From Chitinophagaceae bacterium (GTDB taxonomy: Bacteria; Bacteroidota; Bacteroidia; Chitinophagales; Chitinophagaceae): a stretch of DNA of 9,858 nucleotides. Position 1 is the first letter of the stretch. Each line of letters starts with the position of its first letter. The notes under the pieces were generated by a model. It searched no databases. It was not told the DNA's origin and saw nothing but the letters and a program-made list of their open reading frames with translations. The translations under genes were made by a program, and so were the position numbers. The stretch lies in the NCBI GenBank assembly GCA_003167015.1, contig PMUF01000366.1, positions 1-9,858 of the forward strand, read 5' to 3'. Below, piece after piece: positions 1-6,900 of this stretch.

Positions 1-240
1 CTGGACATGATCTGGCCGTTGAGCATCATCATTCGCGGGCTGACGAGCCATGACTCGCAGGAGATCGTCGCCTGTCTGAAGCAGCTGCAGCACAGCCATG
101 CGGGGACAGGGTTCATGCATGAATCTTTTCATAAGGATGATGTGTCGAACTATACGCGCAAATGGTTTGCCTGGGCGAATACGCTGTTTGGGGAATTTGT
201 GCTGAAGACGTACCGGGAGAACCCTGCTGCACTGTCATAG
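1..240 (+). CDS. GH125 exo-alpha-1,6-mannosidase, C-terminal part (5' end outside window)
   Basis: This is the last 79 residues of a glycoside hydrolase family 125 (formerly DUF1237) protein; the reading frame is open from base 1 and ends at TAG 238-240. The visible part carries the family's C-terminal blocks: DMIWPLSIIIRGLTS at residues 2-16, an AGTGFMHESFHKDD block, and TRKWFAWANTLFGEFVLK near the end. Family members are metal-independent exo-acting alpha-1,6-mannosidases that trim mannosides or N-glycan cores and usually form an (alpha/alpha)6 barrel. The Glu of HESF (codon 121-123) lies where I expect the catalytic base; that assignment is inference from family knowledge. The domain acid and the N-terminus, including any signal peptide, are outside the window, so location cannot be judged. 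It ends 22 bp before the next gene on the same strand, so the two are probably co-transcribed. The family call is confident; substrate is not deducible here. Confidence 0.9.
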   Translation: MDMIWPLSIIIRGLTSHDSQEIVACLKQLQHSHAGTGFMHESFHKDDVSNYTRKWFAWANTLFGEFVLKTYRENPAALS

Positions 241-262
241 GGTAGTCAAAAACCTTTATAAT

Positions 263-862
263 ATGAAACTGTTTTTAACCATCGCGCTTTGTGCAGGATG
301 TTTTTTTTCGGCTTTGGCGCAGGACGACCTGTATCAGTCTGCCAAGGCGCTGCATTTACCGATCGACAGCAGCACCCAACTGGTCACTTACAGCGGGGAA
401 GTCAGGGGAAATAAAACTACGGAAGATTTATTTAACAGAGCGCTGGAATGGCTGGACACGGCCTTTCGGTATTCAAGCACCGGACTGCGGATCGCGGATT
501 TGGGAACAGGAAAAATAGTCTGTACGGTGAGCGTGCTGGACACGCTGCCGTCGTACGCGTATGCTACCCTGACGTTTACGGTATCGATCAAGATAAAAAA
601 TGGGAGGGGTTATAAATATAAATTCACCAATTTTTATTTCGACCATGTGGCTGTGGGCGGGATTCCCAATGTCCCGGTCGAGCCGATGATGCATGCGACA
701 CGAAAACAATACGACACATTTGTAGGCAGTCCTTCGATAGGAGGATACCAGAGTCTGCTGGACAAAATACTGGCGCCGATCGACGGGCTTATGCAAATTC
801 AGATTGCCAGTCTCAATCACAGCATGACGAGGGATACGAGCGGCGACAAGAATACATGGTAG
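263..862 (+). CDS. Secreted DUF4468-like protein, function unknown
   Basis: A 199-residue protein starting at ATG 263. The start is supported by a clear signal peptide: MKLF, a hydrophobic core, and a likely signal peptidase I site after SALAQ at about residue 20. The protein is therefore expected in the periplasm or at the cell surface. Residues about 35-130 (VTYSGEVRGNKTTEDLFNRA, a WLDTAF block, then alternating beta strands with GKIVCTVSV and an aromatic-rich YKFTNFYFDHV stretch) resemble DUF4468, a TBP-like-fold domain of unknown function common in exported Bacteroidota proteins. The tail from about residue 140 is less conserved in type and ends TSGDKNTW. A cysteine pair in the signal peptide does not form a convincing lipobox, so a lipoprotein is unlikely. 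It follows the GH125 gene by 22 bp, suggesting one transcript, but nothing shows a role in mannan metabolism. The 3' end faces the tyrS 3' end with 18 bp between. Existence as a gene is confident; the domain call is moderate. Confidence 0.8.
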   Translation: MKLFLTIALCAGCFFSALAQDDLYQSAKALHLPIDSSTQLVTYSGEVRGNKTTEDLFNRALEWLDTAFRYSSTGLRIADLGTGKIVCTVSVLDTLPSYAYATLTFTVSIKIKNGRGYKYKFTNFYFDHVAVGGIPNVPVEPMMHATRKQYDTFVGSPSIGGYQSLLDKILAPIDGLMQIQIASLNHSMTRDTSGDKNTW

Positions 863-880
863 CCGCGGCAGAGGGCCGGA

Positions 881-2173
881 TCAGTTGACCGTCACCAGGT
901 AATAATTCTTCTTCCCTTTCTGAACCAGGATATATTTTCCGTGCAGGAGCAGCGAACTATCGACGGCCAGCTGGGTATTTTCCACTTTTTTCCGGTTAAT
1001 GCTGATGCCGCCGCCCTGGATGAGTTTGCGTGCTTCGCCTTTGCTGGCGATGATGCCGGTCTCTGCCAGGAAGGTGACCGCGTCAGGGTTTTCGTTGAGT
1101 CGGGCGGCGCTGAAATCAAAGCGGGCGATACCTTCTATGGATTCCAGGTCTTCTGCGCTGAGGGATTCAGCGGGCGCGGATTGGTTGGCGAAGATCTTTT
1201 CGGTGTCAGCCAGCGCTTTCTGGTAACCTTCTTCCCCATGTACAAATAAAGTGACTTCCCTGGCCAGGGTTTTTTGCAGGAGCCGGGATTCGGGTTTAGC
1301 GGCGTGTTAGCTGGTAAGGGCGCCGATCTCGGTGGTGGTCAGGAAAGTAAAGATCTTTATCCATTTTTGAGCATCAGCGTCGGTCGCATTCAGCCAGAAC
1401 TGATAAAAGAGGTAGGGGGATGTTTTTTCGGGGTCCAGCCAAACGTTGCCTTTCTCGGTCTTGCCGAACTTGCCGCCGTCCGCCTTGGTCAGCAGGGGAC
1501 AGGTGAAGGCGTAGGCCAAACCGCCGCTCTTGCGGCGGATAAGCTCTGTTCCGGTAGTGATGTTGCCCCACTGGTCGCTGCCGCCCATTTGCAGTTTGCA
1601 ATTTTTATGGGTATAAAGCCAGTAAAAGTCGTATCCCTGGACCAGCTGGTAGGTAAATTCCGTGAAACTCATACCGTTTTCGCCTTCCAATCTCTTCTTT
1701 ACGCTGTCTTTTGCAGACATGTAATTGACAGTAATATGTTTGCCTATATCTCGGATGAAATCCAGGAAGGTGATGTTACGGAACCAGTCATAATTATTGA
1801 CCAGCAGGGCGGCATTGGGCCTGGTGGGGCTAAAGTCGAGGTATTTTTCGAGTTGCCGTTTGACGCCGGCGAGGTTATGGTTGAGGGTTTCTTCGCTGAG
1901 GAGATTTCTTTCTTCGCTCTTGCCGCTAGGGTCGCCGACCATGCCGGTAGCGCCCCCGACGAGCGCAACTGGTTGATGTCCAGATCGTTGTAAATGAACC
2001 AATAGGAGGATGGGCACAAGGCTGCCGATGTGCAGGCTATCCGACGTAGGGTCGAATCCGATATAGCCGGAGGTTATTTCTCCGTTCAGGCTTAATTTAT
2101 TCAGTTGCTCTTCTGTTCCGGGCATGATATCCTGGATCATGCCGCGCCATTTTAGTTCTTCGATCAAGTTCAT
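881..2173 (-). pseudogene. tyrS: Tyrosyl-tRNA synthetase interrupted by an in-frame stop (TAA at residue 289)
   Basis: The product would charge tRNA-Tyr with tyrosine in the cytoplasm (class Ic aminoacyl-tRNA synthetase). Starting at ATG 2173 (MNLIEELKWRG), the frame encodes 430 positions, the normal length for bacterial TyrRS. Visible catalytic features: YIGFDPTSDSLHIGS (37-51, with HIGS in place of HIGH), VGGATGMVGDPSGKS (72-86), TEFTYQLVQGYDFYWL (171-186), QMGGSDQWGNITTG (195-208) and the KFGKT form of the KMSKS loop (235-239). Codon 289 is TAA (bases 1307-1309 on the plus strand). The same frame then continues without another stop through HAAKPESRLLQKTLAREVT and a complete S4 RNA-binding domain (about 345-430) to TGA at 881-883. 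There is no frameshift; only one codon is wrong. The tail contains no Met, so it has no obvious restart. If the stop is real, the product is a 288-residue catalytic domain lacking the tRNA-binding tail. A base-calling error is an equally good explanation. It converges on the DUF4468 gene. Confidence 0.88.
1307..1309 (-). other. Premature in-frame TAA codon in tyrS
   Basis: On the minus strand the codons read GCC CTT ACC AGC TAA CAC GCC GCT AAA, giving A-L-T-S-stop-H-A-A-K. In related TyrRS proteins this linker usually has an acidic residue just before the His-Ala-Ala block, so a single GAA-to-TAA change would account for it. That ancestral codon is inferred from family memory, not shown here. 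No other stop or frame change occurs on either side. Confidence 0.9.
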
Positions 2174-2196
2174 GAGTTGGGTCAGCGATTTTGCCC

Positions 2197-2205
2197 GCAA
2201 ATTAA
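2197..2205 (-). promoter_or_regulatory. Possible Bacteroidota-type -7 element upstream of tyrS
   Basis: Reading on the minus strand, TTAATTTGC lies 23 bases before the tyrS ATG and matches the Bacteroidota -7 consensus TAnnTTTG at all but one fixed base. No convincing -33 TTG element is seen at the expected distance upstream, where the sequence is GC-rich. If used, transcription would begin downstream of the hairpins at 2277-2347, leaving a very short leader. Weak evidence; it could be chance. Confidence 0.25.
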
Positions 2206-2230
2206 AGCTTTCCGGCCATTTTATCCGGGA

Positions 2231-2278
2231 AGAGGACGCGAGAGCGAGAGGGCGCACTAGGGAGAGGACGCGTGAGCG
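2231..2278. repeat. Two 16-bp direct repeats upstream of tyrS
   Basis: AGAGGACGCGAGAGCG at 2231-2246 recurs as AGAGGACGCGTGAGCG at 2263-2278, with one mismatch and a 32 bp period. The stretch between is also purine-rich (CGAGAGGGCG). The second copy runs straight into the hairpin at 2277-2304. No reading frame here resembles a known protein. The repeats could be a binding site for a regulator or a remnant of a repetitive intergenic element. Confidence 0.6.
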
Positions 2279-2347
2279 TCCGATATACCCGAAGGGTACG
2301 GACGAGGAGGGCCGTGGCGAAGCAGGCCCAACGAAGTCTTCAGGGCC
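2277..2347. repeat. Cluster of GC-rich hairpins upstream of tyrS
   Basis: Hairpin 1 pairs CGTCCG (2277-2282) with CGGACG (2299-2304) and TACCC (2286-2290) with GGGTA (2294-2298), with a three-base ATA bulge and a GAA loop. Hairpin 2 pairs GGGCC (2309-2313) with GGCCC (2325-2329). Hairpin 3 pairs that same GGCCC with GGGCC (2343-2347) and has an inner GAAG/CTTC stem (2333-2341). Hairpins 2 and 3 share an arm and so exclude each other. No U-tract follows on either strand, so this does not look like a simple intrinsic terminator. REP-like element or attenuator-like leader are the alternatives. Confidence 0.5.
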
Positions 2348-2461
2348 AGCGTTGTGGTCGGGCAGGCAGGGATACAACCGATCCCAGAAGCGGGAGCCCT
2401 GTGCGAGGTGGCTGTCATAGGCGATTTTAGAAGCGGCAGCGCTGTGATCGGGCAGGGCAGG
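2341..2461. repeat. Degenerate GC-rich repeats in the tyrS-porV2 intergenic region
   Basis: GCGTTGTGGTCGGGCAG (2349-2365) is echoed by GCGCTGTGATCGGGCAG (2439-2455), with two mismatches and a period of 90 bp. A weaker third copy (GAAGCGGGAGCCCTGTG, near 2387-2403) resembles the lead-in to the second copy, GAAGCGGCAGCGCTGTG (2430-2446), about 43 bp away. No open frame across this stretch resembles a known protein. The spacing suggests an eroded tandem or dispersed intergenic repeat of unknown role. Confidence 0.4.
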
Positions 2462-2699
2462 AATGTGTGGGAACGGAGGGGGCTGGAAGGCACGCCGGGA
2501 GCGGGTGGGATTAGTATGTTAAGGGTACAATATTGTGAATAAAAGCCCGTTATACGAGGATATCCAATAAACCAATTTTCGCGGAAATCCAGTTGAGACG
2601 ATGATCCGAACCCTTACCCTTGAACTGAAGCGTTATCCGACCCTTGAAACTTCGTCGCGGGATGAATTTCTTCCGTATAAAAACCATAACCGTTGGCTT
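2462..2699. other. Non-coding stretch upstream of porV2
   Basis: This 238 bp stretch separates the repeat-rich region from porV2 and presumably holds the porV2-porU2 promoter, but I cannot place a -7/-33 pair with confidence. The porV2 frame is open upstream to an ATG at 2601. Those 33 extra codons are polar and precede a perfectly good signal peptide, so I treat them as untranslated. Two partial direct repeats, ATCCGAACCCTT (2604-2615) and ATCCGACCCTTG (2635-2646), lie in it, 31 bp apart. Confidence 0.4.
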
Positions 2700-3848
2700 A
2701 TGTTGAAAAGATTGTGGGGTAAGATAAGTCATTACTCCTTGCTGATCGTCGTCGGATCCTTTCTCTGCCTGTCTGCTTCTGCCCAGTTCACTACTTATTC
2801 CAATGAATTTATGAATATTGGCGCGGGTGCGCGTGGAATGGCCATGGGTGATGCGCAGGTAGCCTCGGTATCGGATGGTACGGCAGGTTACTGGAATCCT
2901 GCGGGGCTGGCGAATATGAATGGGGGGCTTCCGCAGCTGAACCTTATGCATGCGGAATATTTTGCGGGTATTGGCAAGTATGACTACGGTAACCTGGTCC
3001 TACCGCTAAAGGATAAAAAGCGGACATTGGGGATCACGCTGCTGCGTTTTGCCGTCGATGATATTCCCAACACTATTTTCCTTGTCAACCCGGATGGTTC
3101 GGTGAATTATTCCAATATTACCAGCTTTTCTTCTGCGGATTATGCCTTACTGCTTTCTCTGGCGCAAGCGGCGAAGTTGCCCGGGGGGCAACAGATCAAT
3201 TTTGGCGGCAATGCCAAGATCATTTACCAGACGGCCGGAGGGTTTGCGCATTCCTGGGGGTTTGGGTTCGATGCTGCGACGCAGATCATCGGCAACAACT
3301 GGAAGGTGGGAATTGTAGCCAGGGATGTGACGACGACGTTCAATGCCTGGTCTTTCAGTCTCGATCAGGCGATGCAGGAGGTTTTCTACGAGACGAATAA
3401 CATGATCCCGGGTAAAACGATCGAGTTGACGGCTCCTCAACTGATTGTCGGAGGTTCGTATAGTTTCAAATTCAGCCGTAAGCTGAGCCTGCTGGTGGAG
3501 GCGGACATGGATGTTACCTTCGACGGGCAGCGGGATGAGGTGATCAGTTCGAACCCGATCAGCATCGACCCCCGGGTGGGGCTGGAGTTGAATTTCAAAA
3601 ATGTATTTTTCGTCAGGGCGGGGGCGGATAATTTTCAGAAGGTGCTGGATGATGCGGATACGACCAATACCAAACAGATCTGGATCTTCCAGCCGAGCGT
3701 AGGGGTAGGGTTCAAGGTAGGGGATGTGCAGATCGATTATGCCTTCACTAACCTGGCGAATCAGTCTTATCCGTTATATACCAATGTTTTTTCATTAAAA
3801 CTCGATATAAGAAGGAAGGAAAAGAAAGTGTTCAAGCCGAGGCCATAA
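2700..3848 (+). CDS. porV2: PorV2-type T9SS outer-membrane barrel protein (PorV/PorQ family)
   Basis: A 382-residue outer-membrane beta-barrel of the PorV/PorQ family. I chose ATG 2700 because it begins the signal peptide (MLKRLWGK, then a hydrophobic core, ending CLSASAQ at residue 29). An in-frame ATG at 2601 would put 33 polar residues in front of it. The mature N-terminus carries the family signature NIGAGARGMAMGDA (about 39-52) followed by GTAGYWNPAGL (60-70). The remainder is alternating amphipathic strands with short turns, and a basic C-terminal tail (RRKEKKVFKPRP). PorV proteins belong to the FadL-like barrels and deliver T9SS cargo to the sortase PorU. The PorV2 branch is defined largely by pairing with PorU2, which is exactly the next gene, 143 bp downstream on the same strand. 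A shared transcript is likely though the spacer is structured. No ribosome binding site of the AGGAGG kind is seen, as is common in Bacteroidota. Family call confident; the exact role of PorV2 is not established. Confidence 0.88.
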   Translation: MLKRLWGKISHYSLLIVVGSFLCLSASAQFTTYSNEFMNIGAGARGMAMGDAQVASVSDGTAGYWNPAGLANMNGGLPQLNLMHAEYFAGIGKYDYGNLVLPLKDKKRTLGITLLRFAVDDIPNTIFLVNPDGSVNYSNITSFSSADYALLLSLAQAAKLPGGQQINFGGNAKIIYQTAGGFAHSWGFGFDAATQIIGNNWKVGIVARDVTTTFNAWSFSLDQAMQEVFYETNNMIPGKTIELTAPQLIVGGSYSFKFSRKLSLLVEADMDVTFDGQRDEVISSNPISIDPRVGLELNFKNVFFVRAGADNFQKVLDDADTTNTKQIWIFQPSVGVGFKVGDVQIDYAFTNLANQSYPLYTNVFSLKLDIRRKEKKVFKPRP

Positions 3849-3991
3849 GGGGTCGGGGTTCCAAGGGACCGGCAGGGTCCGGGAAGCGTGAGGTCCCGGG
3901 AGTATTGAGATCCGGGGCACATTGGGGTCCCTTGAGGCCGACGCGGCAGGCACAGTGGGAATGGAAGTTCGACAAATAAATTTTGAACTGT
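3849..3991. repeat. GGTCC-rich inverted repeats in the porV2-porU2 spacer
   Basis: The 143 bp spacer is far more GC-rich than its flanks until the AT-rich 25 bases before porU2. CAAGGGACC (3862-3870) is perfectly inverted as GGTCCCTTG (3926-3934). Nested inside, CCGGGA (3879-3884) pairs with TCCCGG (3894-3899) around a nine-base loop. GGTCC-like words recur throughout (near 3865, 3876, 3893 and 3926). No protein is encoded. It could be an mRNA processing or stability element, a partial attenuator setting the PorV2:PorU2 ratio, or a repetitive intergenic element. No U-tract follows the stems. Confidence 0.55.
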
Positions 3992-6900
3992 ATGAAAACC
4001 TTTTTTACTATTCTGGTCTTACTCCTGGGCCTGGGGCTTTCCGCCCAGCAGTACAACAATGAGTGGATCAATTTTAGTAACACTTATTACAAATTCAAGG
4101 TAGGGGCCAACGGTCTGTACCGCATCCCGCAGTCGGTGCTGGCGGCTGCCGGGCTGGGCAGTGTTCCGGTACAGAACTATCAGTTGTTCCGTAACGGGCA
4201 GGAGGTGCCTGTCTATACTTCTTCGCAGAGCGGGGCACTGGGGGCTAACGGCTACATTGAATTCTGGGGCCGGATGAATGACGGCGTTCCCGATGTTCCG
4301 TTATATTACAATCCCATCTATCAGCATACGAAGCACAGCAGTCTTGAAACGGATACCGCGGAGTATTTCCTGACCGTGAATTCTACAGGGAACACCTTTC
4401 ATTATACTCCTACTGCCAATAATCCGGGCAGCTCAAGCTTGCCGGTAGAGCCCTATTTCATGTATAATGCCGGTGCCTATTTCAAATTGGCTCTCAATCC
4501 CGGTTTTGCGCAGGTCGTGGGGGAATATATTTATTCTTCTTCCTATGACCTGGGGGAATTCTGGAGTTCCGGCGATATCTATCCTGGTACACCGCTGCAG
4601 AGTACTATGTCCAACCTGTATGTGTATTCGGGGGGACCGAATGCCAGCATAAGGTTCGGCATGGTCGGGGATGCGGACGATACCCGGACAGTGGAACTGA
4701 CCGTGAATGGAACGGTGGTCGGAGATACGGTCATGAACGGCTTCAACGACTGGCTGACCACTGAAACGGTGCCGGTGAGCTTGCTAAGTTCGAATTCCAT
4801 CACTGTGGGCTATGTCAACAATTCACCGGTGACGACGGATTGGATGGTCGCGAGTTTTTACGAGCTGAATTATCCGCGACAGTTCAATTTCGGCGGCAAT
4901 GAAGATTTTTATTTCCAGCTGCCGGCGCGGGGCGCAGGTTTTTTGCTGAACATTACCAATGTCCCGCTTGTTGCGGGTAATACGCCTGTGTTGTATGACG
5001 AGACGAACGGCCTGCAGTATACGGCCGTTGTCAACCCTGACAATTCGCTGTCATTTGCGTTGGGTGGGTCTACTGCCACCCGCAACCTTGTGCTGGTGAA
5101 TGAGGATCCGGCCACCGTGCAGACCGTCACGGGATTAACTGTCCATAATTTCGTGAATTTCAGCAATACTGCCAACCAGGGTAATTACCTGATGATCACC
5201 AACCCTATTCTATATACATCTTCCACGCCCGGCGACAATCCAATAACGGATTATAAAAATTACCGGAGTTCTTCGGCCGGCGGCGGGTTCAATGCCCAAT
5301 CGTACGATATCAATGAACTGATCGATCAGTTCGGCTTCGGGATCAAGAAGCATCCGATCGCGATTCAGAATTTTCTGCGCTATGCCATGAGTACCTGGGC
5401 AGTCAAGCCACAATATGTCATGTTTGTAGGGCATAGTCTGTGCTATACGGACTATGTTTCCTATAGCGAGTATGCGCATAGCCCCCTTGCCGATCAACTG
5501 GACCTGGTACCCACCTTTGGTTATCCGGCATCGGACAATAAGCTGACGGTAGACAATGGAACGCAGGCAGTGCCGTTGATACCGAACGGCCGCTTGTCTG
5601 TGGTGAGCGGTGATGAACTAAATACGTACCTGCAAAAGGTGAAAGAGTATGAGTCGACGCAGCAGACGGCCCCCAATACGGTGGCCGGAAGATTATGGAT
5701 GAAGAACGTCCTTCACCTGACGGGGGTCAGCGAGCCCTATCTGGGCACCATCATCTGTAACTACATGACAGCTTATCAGCAAATTATTTCAGATACCCTG
5801 ATGGGGGCCAATGTGTATACGTTATGTGATGGTAATGCCACGGCTGTGAGCCAGGTGCCGAGCGGGTTCATATCGACCCTTTTCAGTACCGGATTCTCTA
5901 TGATGGATTATTTCGGGCACTCTTCGGACACGGAACTGGGCTATGACCTGGATAACCCCAATGTATACCAAAACCAGGGGAAATACCCTATTTTCTACAT
6001 CAATGGTTGTCAGGCGGGTGATTTTTTTGTGTATGATCCACTGAGGTTTACGCTCGACAAGACTTTTTCGGAGTCGTATACGCTGGCGCCGGAACAGGGT
6101 GCTGTCAGCGTTGTGGGGGCGACCAGCTTCAGCATCGTCAATTACGTCAATCTCTTATTGAATGGATTTAATACCCTGTTGACGGGCGCCGACTACGGCA
6201 AGTCGACGGGCATACTGGAGAAAGATGCGCTGCAGTCCTTGTGGAACGCCGCGCCGGGCGACTTTTTTGCACGTCAGCACGTCGAGCAGATCGTGATCGG
6301 CGGTGATCCCTACCTGAAGTTAAACCAGCAGGCGCTGACTGATTATGATGTGGAGTCGTCGACCGTCGTGATCAACCCCAGCTTTGTCGCGGTATCCAAT
6401 AATTACTTTACGGTCAATGCTCATTTCTATAATCTCGGTAAGTATTCACAGGATTCGATCAACGTCCTCATCACGAGAATCTATCCCAACAACACCACGG
6501 CTACGATCTATAATAAAAAAATTGCGGGCTTTGCGTATGCCGATTCGATCTCGCTGAACGTGCCCATTATCGCCACCCGGGATCAGGGTCAGAATTATAT
6601 CATCGTGACGATCAATTCGACAAATACTGTCCCGGAGGTTACTATGCAAAATAATACGGTCAAGTCCGGGGTTTATATTTATCAAAATGATGCAGCTCCC
6701 GTGTATCCTTACAATTATGCCATCATCAATACGAATACTTCGAAATTGGTGGCCTCCACAGAGAACCCGCTGCTGCCTTCGGCCCAGTACATCATGCAGA
6801 TAGATACTACGACTCTGTTCAATTCTCCTATGCTGGTCTCCAAGACGTTGACTTCCGTGGGGGGAGAGTTGGAATTCCAACCCGGGATCACTTACAGGGA

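Noticed and set aside
263..325. Lipoprotein signal in the DUF4468-like protein
   Set aside because: The cysteines at residues 10 and 13 lie within the hydrophobic core and lack the L-[AS]-[GA]-C context. A signal peptidase I site after ALAQ fits better.
862..881. Bidirectional terminator between the DUF4468 gene and tyrS
   Set aside because: The 18 bp gap has GC-rich words but no convincing stem-loop and no T-tract.
881..1306. S4-domain part of tyrS as a separate gene
   Set aside because: After the TAA there is no ATG, and no GTG or TTG in a plausible place in frame, so independent translation is unlikely. It is better explained as the tail of one interrupted gene.
1274..1993. Long plus-strand open frame (239 codons)
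   Set aside because: It is entirely antisense to tyrS, whose motifs are unmistakable. The predicted protein has no recognisable domain or signal.
2124..2542. Several short open frames on both strands in the tyrS-porV2 gap
   Set aside because: They overlap repeats and hairpins, share no similarity with known small proteins, and have composition dictated by GC-rich repeats.
2601..2699. ATG at 2601 as the porV2 start
   Set aside because: It would add 33 polar residues ahead of a typical signal peptide that begins at ATG 2700.
3976..3991. Possible -7 promoter element (AAATTTTG) just before porU2
   Set aside because: It matches the Bacteroidota consensus only partly, has no -33 partner, and would give an almost leaderless mRNA. 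AT-rich sequence before a start codon is enough to explain it.
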